From Alphaproteobacteria bacterium (GTDB lineage Bacteria; Pseudomonadota; Alphaproteobacteria; Rhizobiales; CAJQND01), in NCBI GenBank assembly GCA_024227565.1, contig JAAEUE010000155.1:31129-95128 (forward strand): a stretch of 64,000 bases of DNA. Reading direction: 5' to 3'. This document shows, piece by piece, positions 18,122-26,520 of the stretch. Below the pieces are notes generated by a model. That model had not been told where the DNA came from. It did not search any database and saw only the letters and a program-made list of their open reading frames with translations. Position numbers and translations under genes: made by a program. Numbering within the stretch: the first letter of the stretch is position 1; each line of letters starts with the position of its first letter.

Positions 18122-18227
18122 CAATTCTGCTGATCGATAAGGTACTACACTTTCTGGACTATTTTTCGGGGACATCAGGTTTCATGATAGCTCGAAATTC
18201 AAAGCCAAACGGGAACGGAGTGACACC

Positions 18228-19028
18228 ATGGAAGCAGCAGAAAAGGGCCAATTAACGCGCAGTGCGGCAGATGTGTATGACGAATTCTTTGTGCCTTCAT
18301 TGTTTCAGCAATGGGCCGCGCCGGTTGTGGAGGCAGCGGGTGTAAGGTCTGGCCATGCGGTGTTGGATGTGGCTTGCGGCACCGGCGTGCTGGCCTGCGA
18401 GGCAGCGGCACGAACCGGGCAGGAGGGCTCCGTTGTCGGTCTTGACGTGAACGAAGGCATGCTGGCTGTGGCCCGGCGCACCAAGCCCGATATCCGCTGG
18501 CAAAACGGCCGCGCTGAGGAACTGCCCTTTGCCGATGCCGCGTTTGATGCGGTGATCAGTCAGTTCGGTCTGATGTTCTTTGAAGACCGAGTGGCCGCTT
18601 TGAGAGAAATGTGGCGGGTGCTCCGCCCGGGGGGCGGGCTGGCCGTTGCGGTCTGGGACCGGATGGACACCTCGCCGGGTTATGCAGCCATGGAGCAGCT
18701 TCTTCAGCGACTGTTCGGCGACACCGCCGCGCTGGCCCTCCAGGCGCCTTTCAATCTGGGTGACACCGCGCTCTTGCCGCCACTGTTCTCAGAGGCGGGC
18801 ATTGCGAATGTGCAACTGCAAACCCAAACTGGCACAGCCCGCTTTCCCTCGCTCAGCGCCTGGGTGCACACAGATGTGAAGGGGTGGACTTTGGCGGGCC
18901 TCATTGATGAGGCCCAATACCAGGTTCTGCAGAACGAGGCCCAGACCGCCCTTGCAGCCTTTGTTCAAAAAGATGGCACCGTGGCATTCGATGCGCCGGC
19001 GCACATTGTTTCTGCGGTGAAGCCCTGA
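18228..19028 (+). CDS. Class I SAM-dependent methyltransferase
   Basis: A 266-residue methyltransferase. Motif I is V-L-D-V-A-C-G-T-G-V-L-A near residue 45, with the acidic end of strand 2 in V-V-G-L-D-V-N-E-G-M-L; E-E-L-P-F-A-D-A-A-F-D-A-V matches the UbiE-like motif II and L-R-P-G-G-G-L-A-V-A motif III. The fold is that of the ubiquinone/menaquinone-type group, but the substrate is unknown. It is divergent from an HxlR regulator that may sense or control its substrate. It converges closely with the cupin gene (four-base gap). Confidence 0.85.
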   Translation: MEAAEKGQLTRSAADVYDEFFVPSLFQQWAAPVVEAAGVRSGHAVLDVACGTGVLACEAAARTGQEGSVVGLDVNEGMLAVARRTKPDIRWQNGRAEELPFADAAFDAVISQFGLMFFEDRVAALREMWRVLRPGGGLAVAVWDRMDTSPGYAAMEQLLQRLFGDTAALALQAPFNLGDTALLPPLFSEAGIANVQLQTQTGTARFPSLSAWVHTDVKGWTLAGLIDEAQYQVLQNEAQTALAAFVQKDGTVAFDAPAHIVSAVKP

Positions 19029-19032
19029 GGGC

Positions 19033-19716
19033 TCAAACCGCGGGGGGAGAGGGAGGGGTGCTCAAGTGGCCCCGCTTGATCCAGACCCGCGTGCCCTGAT
19101 CTCCGGCCGTTGCGGTGGTCTGGCCCCCCTTGGGCAAGCGCAGCCAGGATTGCTCTTCGAAGGTTTCGCCTGCCTCCGCGAAGCTGCCGTCCAGAAGCAG
19201 CACTTCAAGGCCTCCAGCCTGCCCATCAAGCTCTATCTGGCTGCCGGCAGCCCACCGTTCCAGGCTCACGTGCTCGCGGTCGTCTTCGAACAGCTCCAAC
19301 ACCTCAGCGCCGGGGCGGGCCGGATCTGGCGTGAACGGCTTTTCGGCAGTGTCCACACGCACATGGGTGCGGTCTGCCAGATTGAACTGCCAGAGCTTGA
19401 CGAAGATGGTGCACCCGGGTTCCGAACCGGGTGTATGGCTCGACTCCGGCGGATTGCGGATGTAGCTGCCGGCGGGAAAGTCGCCGTGCTCATCCTGGAA
19501 CACCCCATCGAGCACCAGGAACTCCTCGCCTCCGGTGTGTACGTGAGGCGAAAAGGAGCTGCCTGGTGCAAAGCGCACGATGCTGGTTGCGCGCGCCACT
19601 TCGTCGCCCAGCCTGTCCAGCATGCGCCGGTCAACACCGGCCATGGGCGAGGCCTTCCACGCCATCTTGCCTGCATGCACCGCAGCGCGTTTGGAGAAGT
19701 CACCGTTGAGTTCCAT
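19033..19716 (-). CDS. ChrR-like double cupin protein
   Basis: About 227 residues with two cupin-like segments. The first has F-S-P-H-V-H-T-G-G-E-E-F-L-V-L-D-G-V-F (metal-binding H-x-H and E), then P-A-G-S-Y-I-R-N-P-P-E-S-S-H. The second, shorter half lacks the histidines. It resembles the cupin part of ChrR-type proteins but lacks an anti-sigma zinc domain. The ATG at 19716 is preferred; a TTG start at 19746 would extend it into the hyuA-like gene. Last gene of the probable lacI-ureohydrolase-hyuA-cupin series. Enzymatic or binding role unknown. Confidence 0.75.
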   Translation of the reverse strand: MELNGDFSKRAAVHAGKMAWKASPMAGVDRRMLDRLGDEVARATSIVRFAPGSSFSPHVHTGGEEFLVLDGVFQDEHGDFPAGSYIRNPPESSHTPGSEPGCTIFVKLWQFNLADRTHVRVDTAEKPFTPDPARPGAEVLELFEDDREHVSLERWAAGSQIELDGQAGGLEVLLLDGSFAEAGETFEEQSWLRLPKGGQTTATAGDQGTRVWIKRGHLSTPPSPPAV

Positions 19717-19735
19717 GGCCCATGCCTTTCTTTGA

Positions 19736-21652
19736 TCAATTGGCAATCCGCGGGCGGCCCGAGGCTGTGGCCGAAATGTGCGATTCTATCAGCGTCTGCG
19801 TGCCCTCGATATCCGCAGTCTTGTCGGCCCGGGCAAACTTGACCGAAATGTCGCCTGCGCCGGCGGTCTCGGCTGAACGCCGAACTTCGTCTTCCAGGCG
19901 AGTGTGCACCTCGCTGAGGGCAGCATCAAGGCTTGGATAGTCCTTTGGCGTGCTGTCGGCAGCGCCCAGGAAGATCCGGTAGCGCCCTTGGTCGGGCTGG
20001 GTGATCAGAGCATCGCGCGTGATGCGCACCTGTCCCACCACGGCGCCAACCGCGTTGGCCACGCCGGCATGTTCAGGAATGACCGCATTGGTGCCGAGCA
20101 GTTTGGCAACACCGGGATAGTAAATCGGCGCAGAGGCGCCCAGGCCGATGACGGGGATGGAGAGTCTCATCTCCATCTCCACCAGGCCGGGGGCGCGGCC
20201 CTCGGCGAGCTGGCGCAGCACGAACAGGGCGGGGTTCGCATCATCATGACCATCATCGTGCATGGCCTGGGTGAGCAGGGCTTGGGCCGAGGTGAGTTCC
20301 AACGTGTCGATGATGAACCGCGCCAGCTCTGTGGCGCCGGCCATATAGGGCTGCCCCAGGCCGTCCTTGCGCGAGGCGTAGATCGCCAGGCCGCGCGATA
20401 CCAGGCGGTTCAACGTGCCGTGCTGCATGCGGGTCTTCAAAGCCTTGTCGAATGCCAGCGGCGCAGGAGTGATCACGTCGAGCAGTGCTTGCTCCTTTTC
20501 CGGCAGGGCAGCCAGGTGCGCGCTGCTGCGGCCTACCGCGGTCACGAACACGCCGTCATTGTCCTCGTGACGGCCGCGCTTGGCCTGCCGCTCCAGAGTT
20601 TGGTGGACCAGCTCGCGGTTTTCCATGGCAAACAGGCAAAGCGGGATCACGCGCCGGGGGCCAAGCTCCATGCGTAGCTTGGTGCCTTGGGGCACCACCC
20701 GAATCTCGCTGTCGCCGCCAAGGCCGATGGTGCGCATATCCACCGCCTCAACCATGGTGCGCCAGCCGCCCACCGTGGCCCCTTGGGTGTCGAGCCGTGG
20801 CTGGCCGTCCTGCAGCACGGCGGAATCCGTCGTGGTGCCGCCAATGTCGGAGACGATGGCGTTTTTCTCTCCGGTCAGCCACGAGGCGCCGACCACGCTG
20901 GCCGCCGGGCCGGACAAGATGGTTTCGATAGGTTTGAGTTTGGCGACCTCGGCGGAGATCAAGGCGCCATCACCGCGCACCACCATCACCGGTGCGTCTA
21001 TTCCAACCTCGGAAAAATGCTTCTCGGCCGATGCAATGAGATGATGGATCAGGCTGATCAATCTGGTGTTCAAGACACACGTGAGCGCCCGGCGCGGACC
21101 GTCCAGCTTGCTGGAAAGTTCGTGACTGCAGGTCACCGGCAGGCCGGTCTGCTCCCAGATCATGTCCCGCGCCTGGACTTCGTGGGCCGGGTTGCGCACC
21201 GCGAACTGTCCGGCAACGGCAACCGCTGAAATCTGGCCGCGCAAGGCTTCAAGCGATGAAGCAAGATAGTCGGCACCAAATGGTGCGTCTTGTGAGCCGT
21301 CGGCGTTATGGCCTCCGGAGACGATTATGTACGGATCATCCTGGAGAGCCTCGGCTAGGCCGGCTCGGCCGAGTGCGTTTTCATCGAAGCCTATCAGGAC
21401 CAGACACACCCGCCCGCCCTGGCCTTCCACCAGCGCGTTGGTGGCAAGGGTGGTGGAGAGCGATACCAGTCCGATTTCGGCGGCCGGAAGCCCAGATGCC
21501 TCCAGCGCCGCGGACACTGCGCCGGCAATGCCAACCGACAGATCATGCCGTGTGGTGAGCGCCTTGGCGGTCTCGATCACGCCTTTGTCTTCGTCGAACA
21601 AAACTGCGTCCGTGTAGGTGCCGCCGGTGTCGATGCCCAAAAGTATAGACAT
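19736..21652 (-). CDS. Hydantoinase/oxoprolinase family protein, HyuA-type
   Basis: A 638-residue ATP-binding protein of the hydantoinase A/oxoprolinase family. The N-terminal domain starts G-I-D-T-G-G-T-Y-T-D-A-V-L-F-D, an ASKHA-type phosphate loop; the middle has I-L-S-G-P-A-A-S-V-V-G-A and V-S-D-I-G-G-T-T-T-D, the second phosphate-binding motif. Relatives cleave cyclic amides such as N-methylhydantoin or 5-oxoproline with ATP, usually with a HyuB partner. No HyuB is encoded here, so substrate and completeness are open. It lies 16 bases downstream of the ureohydrolase gene, probably in one operon. Confidence 0.85.
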   Translation of the reverse strand: MSILLGIDTGGTYTDAVLFDEDKGVIETAKALTTRHDLSVGIAGAVSAALEASGLPAAEIGLVSLSTTLATNALVEGQGGRVCLVLIGFDENALGRAGLAEALQDDPYIIVSGGHNADGSQDAPFGADYLASSLEALRGQISAVAVAGQFAVRNPAHEVQARDMIWEQTGLPVTCSHELSSKLDGPRRALTCVLNTRLISLIHHLIASAEKHFSEVGIDAPVMVVRGDGALISAEVAKLKPIETILSGPAASVVGASWLTGEKNAIVSDIGGTTTDSAVLQDGQPRLDTQGATVGGWRTMVEAVDMRTIGLGGDSEIRVVPQGTKLRMELGPRRVIPLCLFAMENRELVHQTLERQAKRGRHEDNDGVFVTAVGRSSAHLAALPEKEQALLDVITPAPLAFDKALKTRMQHGTLNRLVSRGLAIYASRKDGLGQPYMAGATELARFIIDTLELTSAQALLTQAMHDDGHDDANPALFVLRQLAEGRAPGLVEMEMRLSIPVIGLGASAPIYYPGVAKLLGTNAVIPEHAGVANAVGAVVGQVRITRDALITQPDQGRYRIFLGAADSTPKDYPSLDAALSEVHTRLEDEVRRSAETAGAGDISVKFARADKTADIEGTQTLIESHISATASGRPRIAN

Positions 21653-21668
21653 AATCTATCCGGAGAAC

Positions 21669-22670
21669 TTAGGCGTTTGCCGAATGCCGGTCGGCAATCA
21701 GGCTGATGATTTCGAACATCACCGCGGCAGCAACCATGGAGGTGATGTTGTTGGGCTGATCCTTGGTGGGCATCAGGCACACAACATCTCCGCCCACCAC
21801 ATTGAGCCCGCGCACGGATTGCACCAGCTCAACCGCTTCATCGATATTGAACCCCCGGCATCCGGCCTCAAGGTTCGAAACCGCCGGAGCAATGGTGGGG
21901 TCCAGGCAATCCAGATCAAAAGTGATGTAGAGCGGGGCATCGCCGATGCGCTCGCGGATGATATCGCAACACTTTGCGGCGCCTATTTCCCGGTAACGGT
22001 CCATGGTGATGACCTCATAGCCAAGGTCATAGCTCGGCTGCAGCCAGTCCAGCGAGCGGGTGTTGCCGCGCAGGCCAATCTGAACACTTTTGGTTGCATC
22101 CACATGCCCTTGGCGCACCAGATAGCTGCCCCAATGGGCGGCAGATTTCTTGGCGCCCAGGAAATGGTCAAGCTGGTCGTAGGTGTCGGTGTGGGCATCC
22201 AGATGGAGCAAGGCCACCGGCTGATCGTTCGTGAGCTTAGAGCCAGGGCCCGCCAACCCCTGCAGCACGCCGCCGGTGATGCCATGGTCGCCGCCAATGG
22301 ACACGGGCCGCACGCCGGCCGCGCTCACCTTCTTGAAATACTCGGTCATGCGCTCGATGCACATTTCGTTGTTGTTGAGCTCGGGCAGGGGCACGTCACC
22401 CAAATCGTTGATGCGGCAAGTCTCCCAGGGCGAGAGGCCAAAACCGTTATGGACCCGCCTGGCGTTGGGCGACACATTGCGCACCGCCCTTGGCCCTAAA
22501 TGCTGGTCATGTTCGGTGGTGCCGTTGCCCGCGCTATGGGGAATGCCCACCAGGCCAATGTCGCAGTTGGTCAGATCAGGATCATGCGGACAGCGGAACA
22601 GGGTGGGCACGCCCCACCAGTATGTGGTCTCAAGGACTTGTTGCTCAGCATCGCCGGTTTTGAGGGTCAT
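21669..22670 (-). CDS. Ureohydrolase (agmatinase/guanidinobutyrase-like)
   Basis: A 333-residue member of the arginase/agmatinase fold, which hydrolyses guanidino compounds to urea. All metal-ligand motifs are present: G-G-D-H-G near residue 133, L-H-L-D-A-H-T-D-T-Y-D near 160, and F-D-L-D-C-L-D-P-T near 255. The stretch after the last motif (I-A-P-A-V-S-N-L-E-A-G-C-R-G-F) differs from the G-T-G-T-P-V-P-G-G typical of agmatinases, so the substrate may be another guanidino compound. The ATG at 22670 follows GGAG by eight bases; a GTG at 22688 would add six residues. Confidence 0.88.
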   Translation of the reverse strand: MTLKTGDAEQQVLETTYWWGVPTLFRCPHDPDLTNCDIGLVGIPHSAGNGTTEHDQHLGPRAVRNVSPNARRVHNGFGLSPWETCRINDLGDVPLPELNNNEMCIERMTEYFKKVSAAGVRPVSIGGDHGITGGVLQGLAGPGSKLTNDQPVALLHLDAHTDTYDQLDHFLGAKKSAAHWGSYLVRQGHVDATKSVQIGLRGNTRSLDWLQPSYDLGYEVITMDRYREIGAAKCCDIIRERIGDAPLYITFDLDCLDPTIAPAVSNLEAGCRGFNIDEAVELVQSVRGLNVVGGDVVCLMPTKDQPNNITSMVAAAVMFEIISLIADRHSANA

Positions 22671-22782
22671 GGGGAACGCTCCAATCACTTGTGCAAGGCA
22701 CGGGGGGTTACTCTGTGCGCATCGCCTTACAACGGATTGGACAATTTGGGGAGGTGAAAAAGGCTACGTGCCGGTGAATGGA

Positions 22783-23832
22783 CTACGCCGGGGGCCGGCC
22801 GGTGGACTCGCGGATGATAAGATCGGTCTCCAGCGGTCTGGGCAGGGGAGGTTGAACACCTGAGAGGGTCGCGATCAGATATTTGGCAGCTTCCTCGCCG
22901 ATTTCCATGTTGGGCGTGCGCACGGTGGTCAGCTTGGGCGAGATCTGGGCGGCCAGCCAGGTGTCGTCAAAGGCGGCGATGGAAACCTGTCCCGGCACCG
23001 CAATGTTCTGCGCGGCCGCCTCGAAAATGGCGCCATAGGCCAGCGGTTCGGCGCCGCAGAAGATTGCCGTTGGCGGCGCATCCTGGCTCATGATGAGGCG
23101 CAGCATCTCGCGGCCCTGCTCAACCCCGAAGGGGCGTTCGATCAGGTATTGATCCGCCAGTTTATGGCCATGCTTTGCATAGCTTTTGCGAACACCCGCC
23201 AAGCGATCCTGGGCCCGGTCGTTATCAGCAAGGATCCCAGAGAACACCGCGATGCGTTCATGGCCTAAACTGAATAGGTAGTCGGTCAAATGTTCAGCTG
23301 CAGCACAATTGTCAAACCCAACCGCCGGATGAGGTTGATGATCTGCTGAGCGCCAAACGGTGACATAGGGAATGCCGTGCGCGCGGATCAGCTCATAAAT
23401 TTCGTCATCACGGGCAAGGCCCACAAGCATGAGCGCGTCGATGCCGCTTTGGAGCATGCGCCGCACATGCTGCTTCTCGCGGGCCGGATCATAGGTGGAG
23501 GAGGCAACAATGACCGTGTAATCTGCATCCGACATGGTGCGCTGGAAAGCATCCAACGAGGCGCCAAACAGTGTGTTGTCGATTGCCGGGAACACCGCGC
23601 CAACCATACGTGACTGGTTGGAGGCAAGTGCCCGGGCTGCGCCGTGGGGCACATAACCCAAAGCCTGGATGGCCTGTTTCACCCGTGTGCGCTTTTCCAG
23701 ATTCACGCTTTCTGGCCGGTTGAGACAGCGCGAGACAGTGGCTGGAGAAACCTGGGCCAAATGCGCCACATCATCCAGGGTAACCCGGCCCGCAGGGGAT
23801 GATTTGGAAGCGCTTTCAGACGAGATGGCCAT
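22783..23832 (-). CDS. LacI family transcriptional regulator
   Basis: A 349-residue repressor. The helix-turn-helix and hinge occupy residues 16-66 (V-T-L-D-D-V-A-H-L-A-Q-V-S-P-A-T-V-S-R, then L-N-R-P-E-S-V-N), followed by a periplasmic-binding-protein-like sensor domain ending in L-I-I-R-E-S-T-G. It is first in a minus-strand series with the ureohydrolase and hyuA-like genes and is divergent from the ABC transporter. A textbook LacI-type palindrome lies 145 bases upstream and a second, weaker one lies within its own early codons, which suggests autoregulation. Confidence 0.92.
   Translation of the reverse strand: MAISSESASKSSPAGRVTLDDVAHLAQVSPATVSRCLNRPESVNLEKRTRVKQAIQALGYVPHGAARALASNQSRMVGAVFPAIDNTLFGASLDAFQRTMSDADYTVIVASSTYDPAREKQHVRRMLQSGIDALMLVGLARDDEIYELIRAHGIPYVTVWRSADHQPHPAVGFDNCAAAEHLTDYLFSLGHERIAVFSGILADNDRAQDRLAGVRKSYAKHGHKLADQYLIERPFGVEQGREMLRLIMSQDAPPTAIFCGAEPLAYGAIFEAAAQNIAVPGQVSIAAFDDTWLAAQISPKLTTVRTPNMEIGEEAAKYLIATLSGVQPPLPRPLETDLIIRESTGRPPA
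23803..23820. promoter_or_regulatory. Second LacI-type operator inside lacI coding sequence
   Basis: TTTGGAAGCGCTTTCAGA keeps the AAGCGCTT core and most flanking bases of the palindrome at 23977-23996. It covers roughly codons 5-10 of the lacI-type gene. The 174-base centre spacing between the two sites would allow looping by a tetrameric repressor. Assignment rests on similarity to the upstream site only. Confidence 0.5.
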
Positions 23833-24292
23833 GCGCCAAGTGTTTCCAACTTTGCGGATGAATGCAAGCTGTTTTCATTTACGCCAATTAATTTAGAGGG
23901 TTATGCGAGATGGTTTCATTTCTAGAATTTCCAACGCCTCAAACTTGACTCTCGTTAAGAACTTTGCGAAGTTTTGATTTGAAAGCGCTTTCAAATGATA
24001 AAACAAACAAAACAAGAAGCGCGTTGCTGGAAGGTTGAGGGAACGGTGTCATCACAACATCGTATGCAAAACGGCTGCAGGCGGACGATACTGTTCGCCG
24101 GCTGCATTTGTGCGCGTTGTTGATTGGAGAGCCCTTGGGGCGCTTGTCATTGGATGATTAGATAAGAAATTTTGGCCCTTACTTTCTAAGTTGGTGCGCA
24201 TTAGGGTGCGCCCACCCTAGAGGGCCGAAAAGGCAGCAGATCAAAATCTGCAGGTTAAACAGGGTGTTGGGAGCAAAAGGAGTCATACCCAA
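23833..24292. other. Divergent promoter and long leader of the ABC transporter operon
   Basis: No gene. It contains the LacI-type palindrome (23977-23996) and nearly 300 bases between that site and the first transporter codon. This leader includes GTGCGCATTAGGGTGCGC-like and GCAGAT-CAAA-ATCTGC (24236-24251) hairpins. The transporter's likely ribosome binding site is AAGGAG at 24279-24284. A long structured leader could carry post-transcriptional control, but no known riboswitch class was recognised. Confidence 0.6.
23977..23996. promoter_or_regulatory. LacI-family operator, perfect 20-bp palindrome
   Basis: ATTTGAAAGCGCTTTCAAAT is a perfect 20-base palindrome with the central CG expected of LacI-family operators. 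It lies between the lacI-type gene and the divergent transporter operon, placed to control both. A TTGACT hexamer is 27 bases upstream on the plus strand. Confidence 0.85.
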
Positions 24293-25249
24293 ATGAAATT
24301 CAACAAAACTTTGCTGGGCACAAGCCTGGCTGTTGCACTGATGGGCTCAACGGCAGCTCAGGCCGCTGACGTTGTCATCGGTGTGCCGAACTGGCCGTCC
24401 GTGCGCGTAACCGCACACGTTCTGAAGACCGTGTTGGAAGAAAACCTCGGTCTTGAAGTTGAGCTGCAAAACGGCACGAACCCGGTTGTGTTCGAAGCCA
24501 TGGATTCCGGTGCCATGCATGTGCACCCGGAAGTATGGCTGCCAAACCAGGTCAACTTGAACAAAAAGTTCGTGATGGAAAAGAAGACTGTTCGCCAGAC
24601 CGCTGCAGGTGTTGCAGGCGACCAGGCCATGTGCGTAACCAAGGGCACAGCAGAGCGGACAGGCATCAAAGAGCTGTCTGAACTGTCCAACCCTGACATG
24701 GCGAAGAACTTCGACACCGATGGTGACGGCAAAGGCGAAATCTGGATCGGCGCTGCCGGTTGGGCTTCCACCAACGTCGAGAAGATCCGTGCCAAGTCTT
24801 ATGGTTATTCTGAAACCATGAAGCTGAAGGAAATGGACGAGACTTTGGCTCTGGCCGAGGTGGACAACGCTGTGTCCAAGAAGACCGACATCGTGTTCTT
24901 CTGCTACACACCGCACCACATGTTCGCTTTGCACGAGCTGGTGATCTTGAAAGAGCCAGCATACGACGAAGCCAAGTGGAAAGTGATCCAGCCGACAGAC
25001 GATCCGGAATGGCTTGAAAAATCAAGCGCACCGGTTGCCTGGAACACGGCCTACCTGCACATCCACTATGCAGCAGCTCTAGAGAAGAGCCATCCTGCAG
25101 CAGCTAAGATGCTTGCTAGCGTCAAGCTCAACACAGACCAAGTTTCTGCAATGACCTACGCATTGGTCGTGAAGAAAGCAGACCCGGCAGAATATGCCAA
25201 GAAATGGGTCTCTGAAAACGGTGCTGTGGTTGACGCCTGGCTGAAGTAA
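24293..25249 (+). CDS. ABC transporter substrate-binding protein, glycine betaine/OpuAC type
   Basis: A 318-residue periplasmic binding protein. The signal peptide covers about residues 1-24 (ending A-A-Q-A before A-D-V-V-I-G). The mature part has the OpuAC fold signatures V-I-G-V-P-N-W-P-S and D-S-G-A-M-H-V-H-P-E-V-W-L, with many tryptophans and tyrosines suited to caging a quaternary or positively charged ligand. Such proteins bind glycine betaine, choline, proline betaine or relatives. A strong terminator follows the gene, so it is probably made in excess over the ATPase and permease encoded after it. Confidence 0.9.
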   Translation: MKFNKTLLGTSLAVALMGSTAAQAADVVIGVPNWPSVRVTAHVLKTVLEENLGLEVELQNGTNPVVFEAMDSGAMHVHPEVWLPNQVNLNKKFVMEKKTVRQTAAGVAGDQAMCVTKGTAERTGIKELSELSNPDMAKNFDTDGDGKGEIWIGAAGWASTNVEKIRAKSYGYSETMKLKEMDETLALAEVDNAVSKKTDIVFFCYTPHHMFALHELVILKEPAYDEAKWKVIQPTDDPEWLEKSSAPVAWNTAYLHIHYAAALEKSHPAAAKMLASVKLNTDQVSAMTYALVVKKADPAEYAKKWVSENGAVVDAWLK

Positions 25250-25261
25250 TACACCGATTTG

Positions 25262-25303
25262 GACGGGCGGCGTGACAGGATCACGCCGCCCGTCTATTCT
25301 TTA
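25262..25303 (+). terminator. Rho-independent terminator after binding-protein gene
   Basis: A perfect 14-bp stem, GACGGGCGGCGTGA (25262-25275) with TCACGCCGCCCGTC (25281-25294), loop CAGGA, followed by TATTCTTTA. It separates the binding-protein gene from the ATPase gene and would reduce read-through into the latter. Confidence 0.85.
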
Positions 25304-25312
25304 TGGGGACGT

Positions 25313-25418
25313 TAGAGCAACCTCCGATCAGATGGTTACGTATGAGCGGAGATAAGTTGCTCGCCAGTAAAGATAATCTGGGGCATCTTCCGCTCAAAAT
25401 TTGAGCGGAAGTTGCCCT
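25313..25418. mobile_element. Putative MITE-like element, copy A
   Basis: About 106 bases that recur in reverse orientation at 40201-40303. The ends are inverted: AGAGCAACCTCCG on the left against AGGGCAACTTCCG read from the right. The right part contains CTTCCGCTCAAA-A-TTTGAGCGGAAG, a perfect 12-bp stem (25387-25411). Between them is the shared block GGTTACGT...ATAAGTTGCTCGCC. It carries no reading frame. Size, terminal inverted repeats and location between genes fit a non-autonomous element; no matching transposase lies in the window. Confidence 0.65.
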
Positions 25419-25470
25419 AGTGACGAGGCGCGGCGAAATTCCTTCGCCGCATAGCGGGTGAGGTGGCAGC

Positions 25471-26520
25471 GTGGACGAAGAAGTCATTCGACTGGAAAAC
25501 GTTTGGAAAATTTTTGGGGACCGGGCCGACGAAGCCATGGCCGCCATCAAAAAAGACAATCTTACAAAAGCAGAAGTTCTTTCACAATTTCAATGCGTTG
25601 TGGGCATCGCCGATTGTTCGTTCTCGGTGCCGCGCGGTGAAATTTTCTGCATCATGGGGCTATCGGGCTCGGGTAAATCCACCCTGGTGCGCCACCTGAA
25701 CCGGCTTATCGAGCCAACCTCCGGCAAAATCCATGTTTTGGGCAAAGACATGATATCCCTACCCGCCGAGGAGCTCCGCGAGATGCGCGCCATGCACATC
25801 GGCATGGTGTTCCAGCACATGGCCCTGCTGCCGCACCGCACGGTGCGCGACAATGTGGGTTTCCCTCTTCAGGTGCGCGGCGAACCCAAATCCAAGCGCT
25901 GGGCAACCTCGCAACACTGCTTGAATCTGGTGAACCTGGACGGCTACGAGGACCGCTTCCCGCGGGAACTCTCCGGCGGCATGCAGCAGCGTGTGGGCCT
26001 GGCCAGGGCGTTGGCATCAGACCCTGAAGTCCTGCTCATGGACGAGCCGTTCTCGGCGCTCGATCCGTTGATCCGCCGCCAATTGCAGGACCAGTTCATG
26101 GCGCTTTCGGCGGAGCTGCAGAAGACCACGATCTTCATCACCCACGATTTGGATGAAGCCATCCGCATCGGCAACCGCATCGCCATCATGAAGGATGGCC
26201 GCATTGTGCAGATCGGCACGCCGGAAGACATCGTGACCAACCCCACCGATGATTACGTGAAGGATTTTGTGGAAGGCATCTCCAAGCTGAAGCTTGTGTT
26301 CGCCCACACCATCATGGAGAAGATCGGAAAATACAAACCGGCCCGCGGCGAAGCGCTTTCGAAATCGCCTCGTGTGCCGCATGACACCGATCTTGATCAT
26401 CTCATCGATATCTCGACAGAAACGACCCAACCCATCGTGATCACGGATGATGACGGTAAGGATGTTGGCGTCATCAACAAATCGACCCTGCTCAAGGGCA
26501 TTAAGGGAGGCAAGGCATGA
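25471..26520 (+). CDS. ABC transporter ATP-binding protein, ProV/OpuAA type
   Basis: A 349-residue ATPase of the quaternary-amine transporter family. Walker A is G-L-S-G-S-G-K-S-T near residue 66, the Q-loop reads V-F-Q-H-M-A-L-L-P-H-R-T-V as in ProV, the signature is L-S-G-G-M-Q-Q-R, and Walker B is V-L-L-M-D-E-P-F-S-A-L-D. The last 70 residues form a CBS-like regulatory tail (P-I-V-I-T-D-D-D-G-K-D-V-G-V-I-N-K). The start is a GTG preceded by GAGGTG. The stop overlaps the permease ATG by four bases. Confidence 0.93.
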   Translation: MDEEVIRLENVWKIFGDRADEAMAAIKKDNLTKAEVLSQFQCVVGIADCSFSVPRGEIFCIMGLSGSGKSTLVRHLNRLIEPTSGKIHVLGKDMISLPAEELREMRAMHIGMVFQHMALLPHRTVRDNVGFPLQVRGEPKSKRWATSQHCLNLVNLDGYEDRFPRELSGGMQQRVGLARALASDPEVLLMDEPFSALDPLIRRQLQDQFMALSAELQKTTIFITHDLDEAIRIGNRIAIMKDGRIVQIGTPEDIVTNPTDDYVKDFVEGISKLKLVFAHTIMEKIGKYKPARGEALSKSPRVPHDTDLDHLIDISTETTQPIVITDDDGKDVGVINKSTLLKGIKGGKA

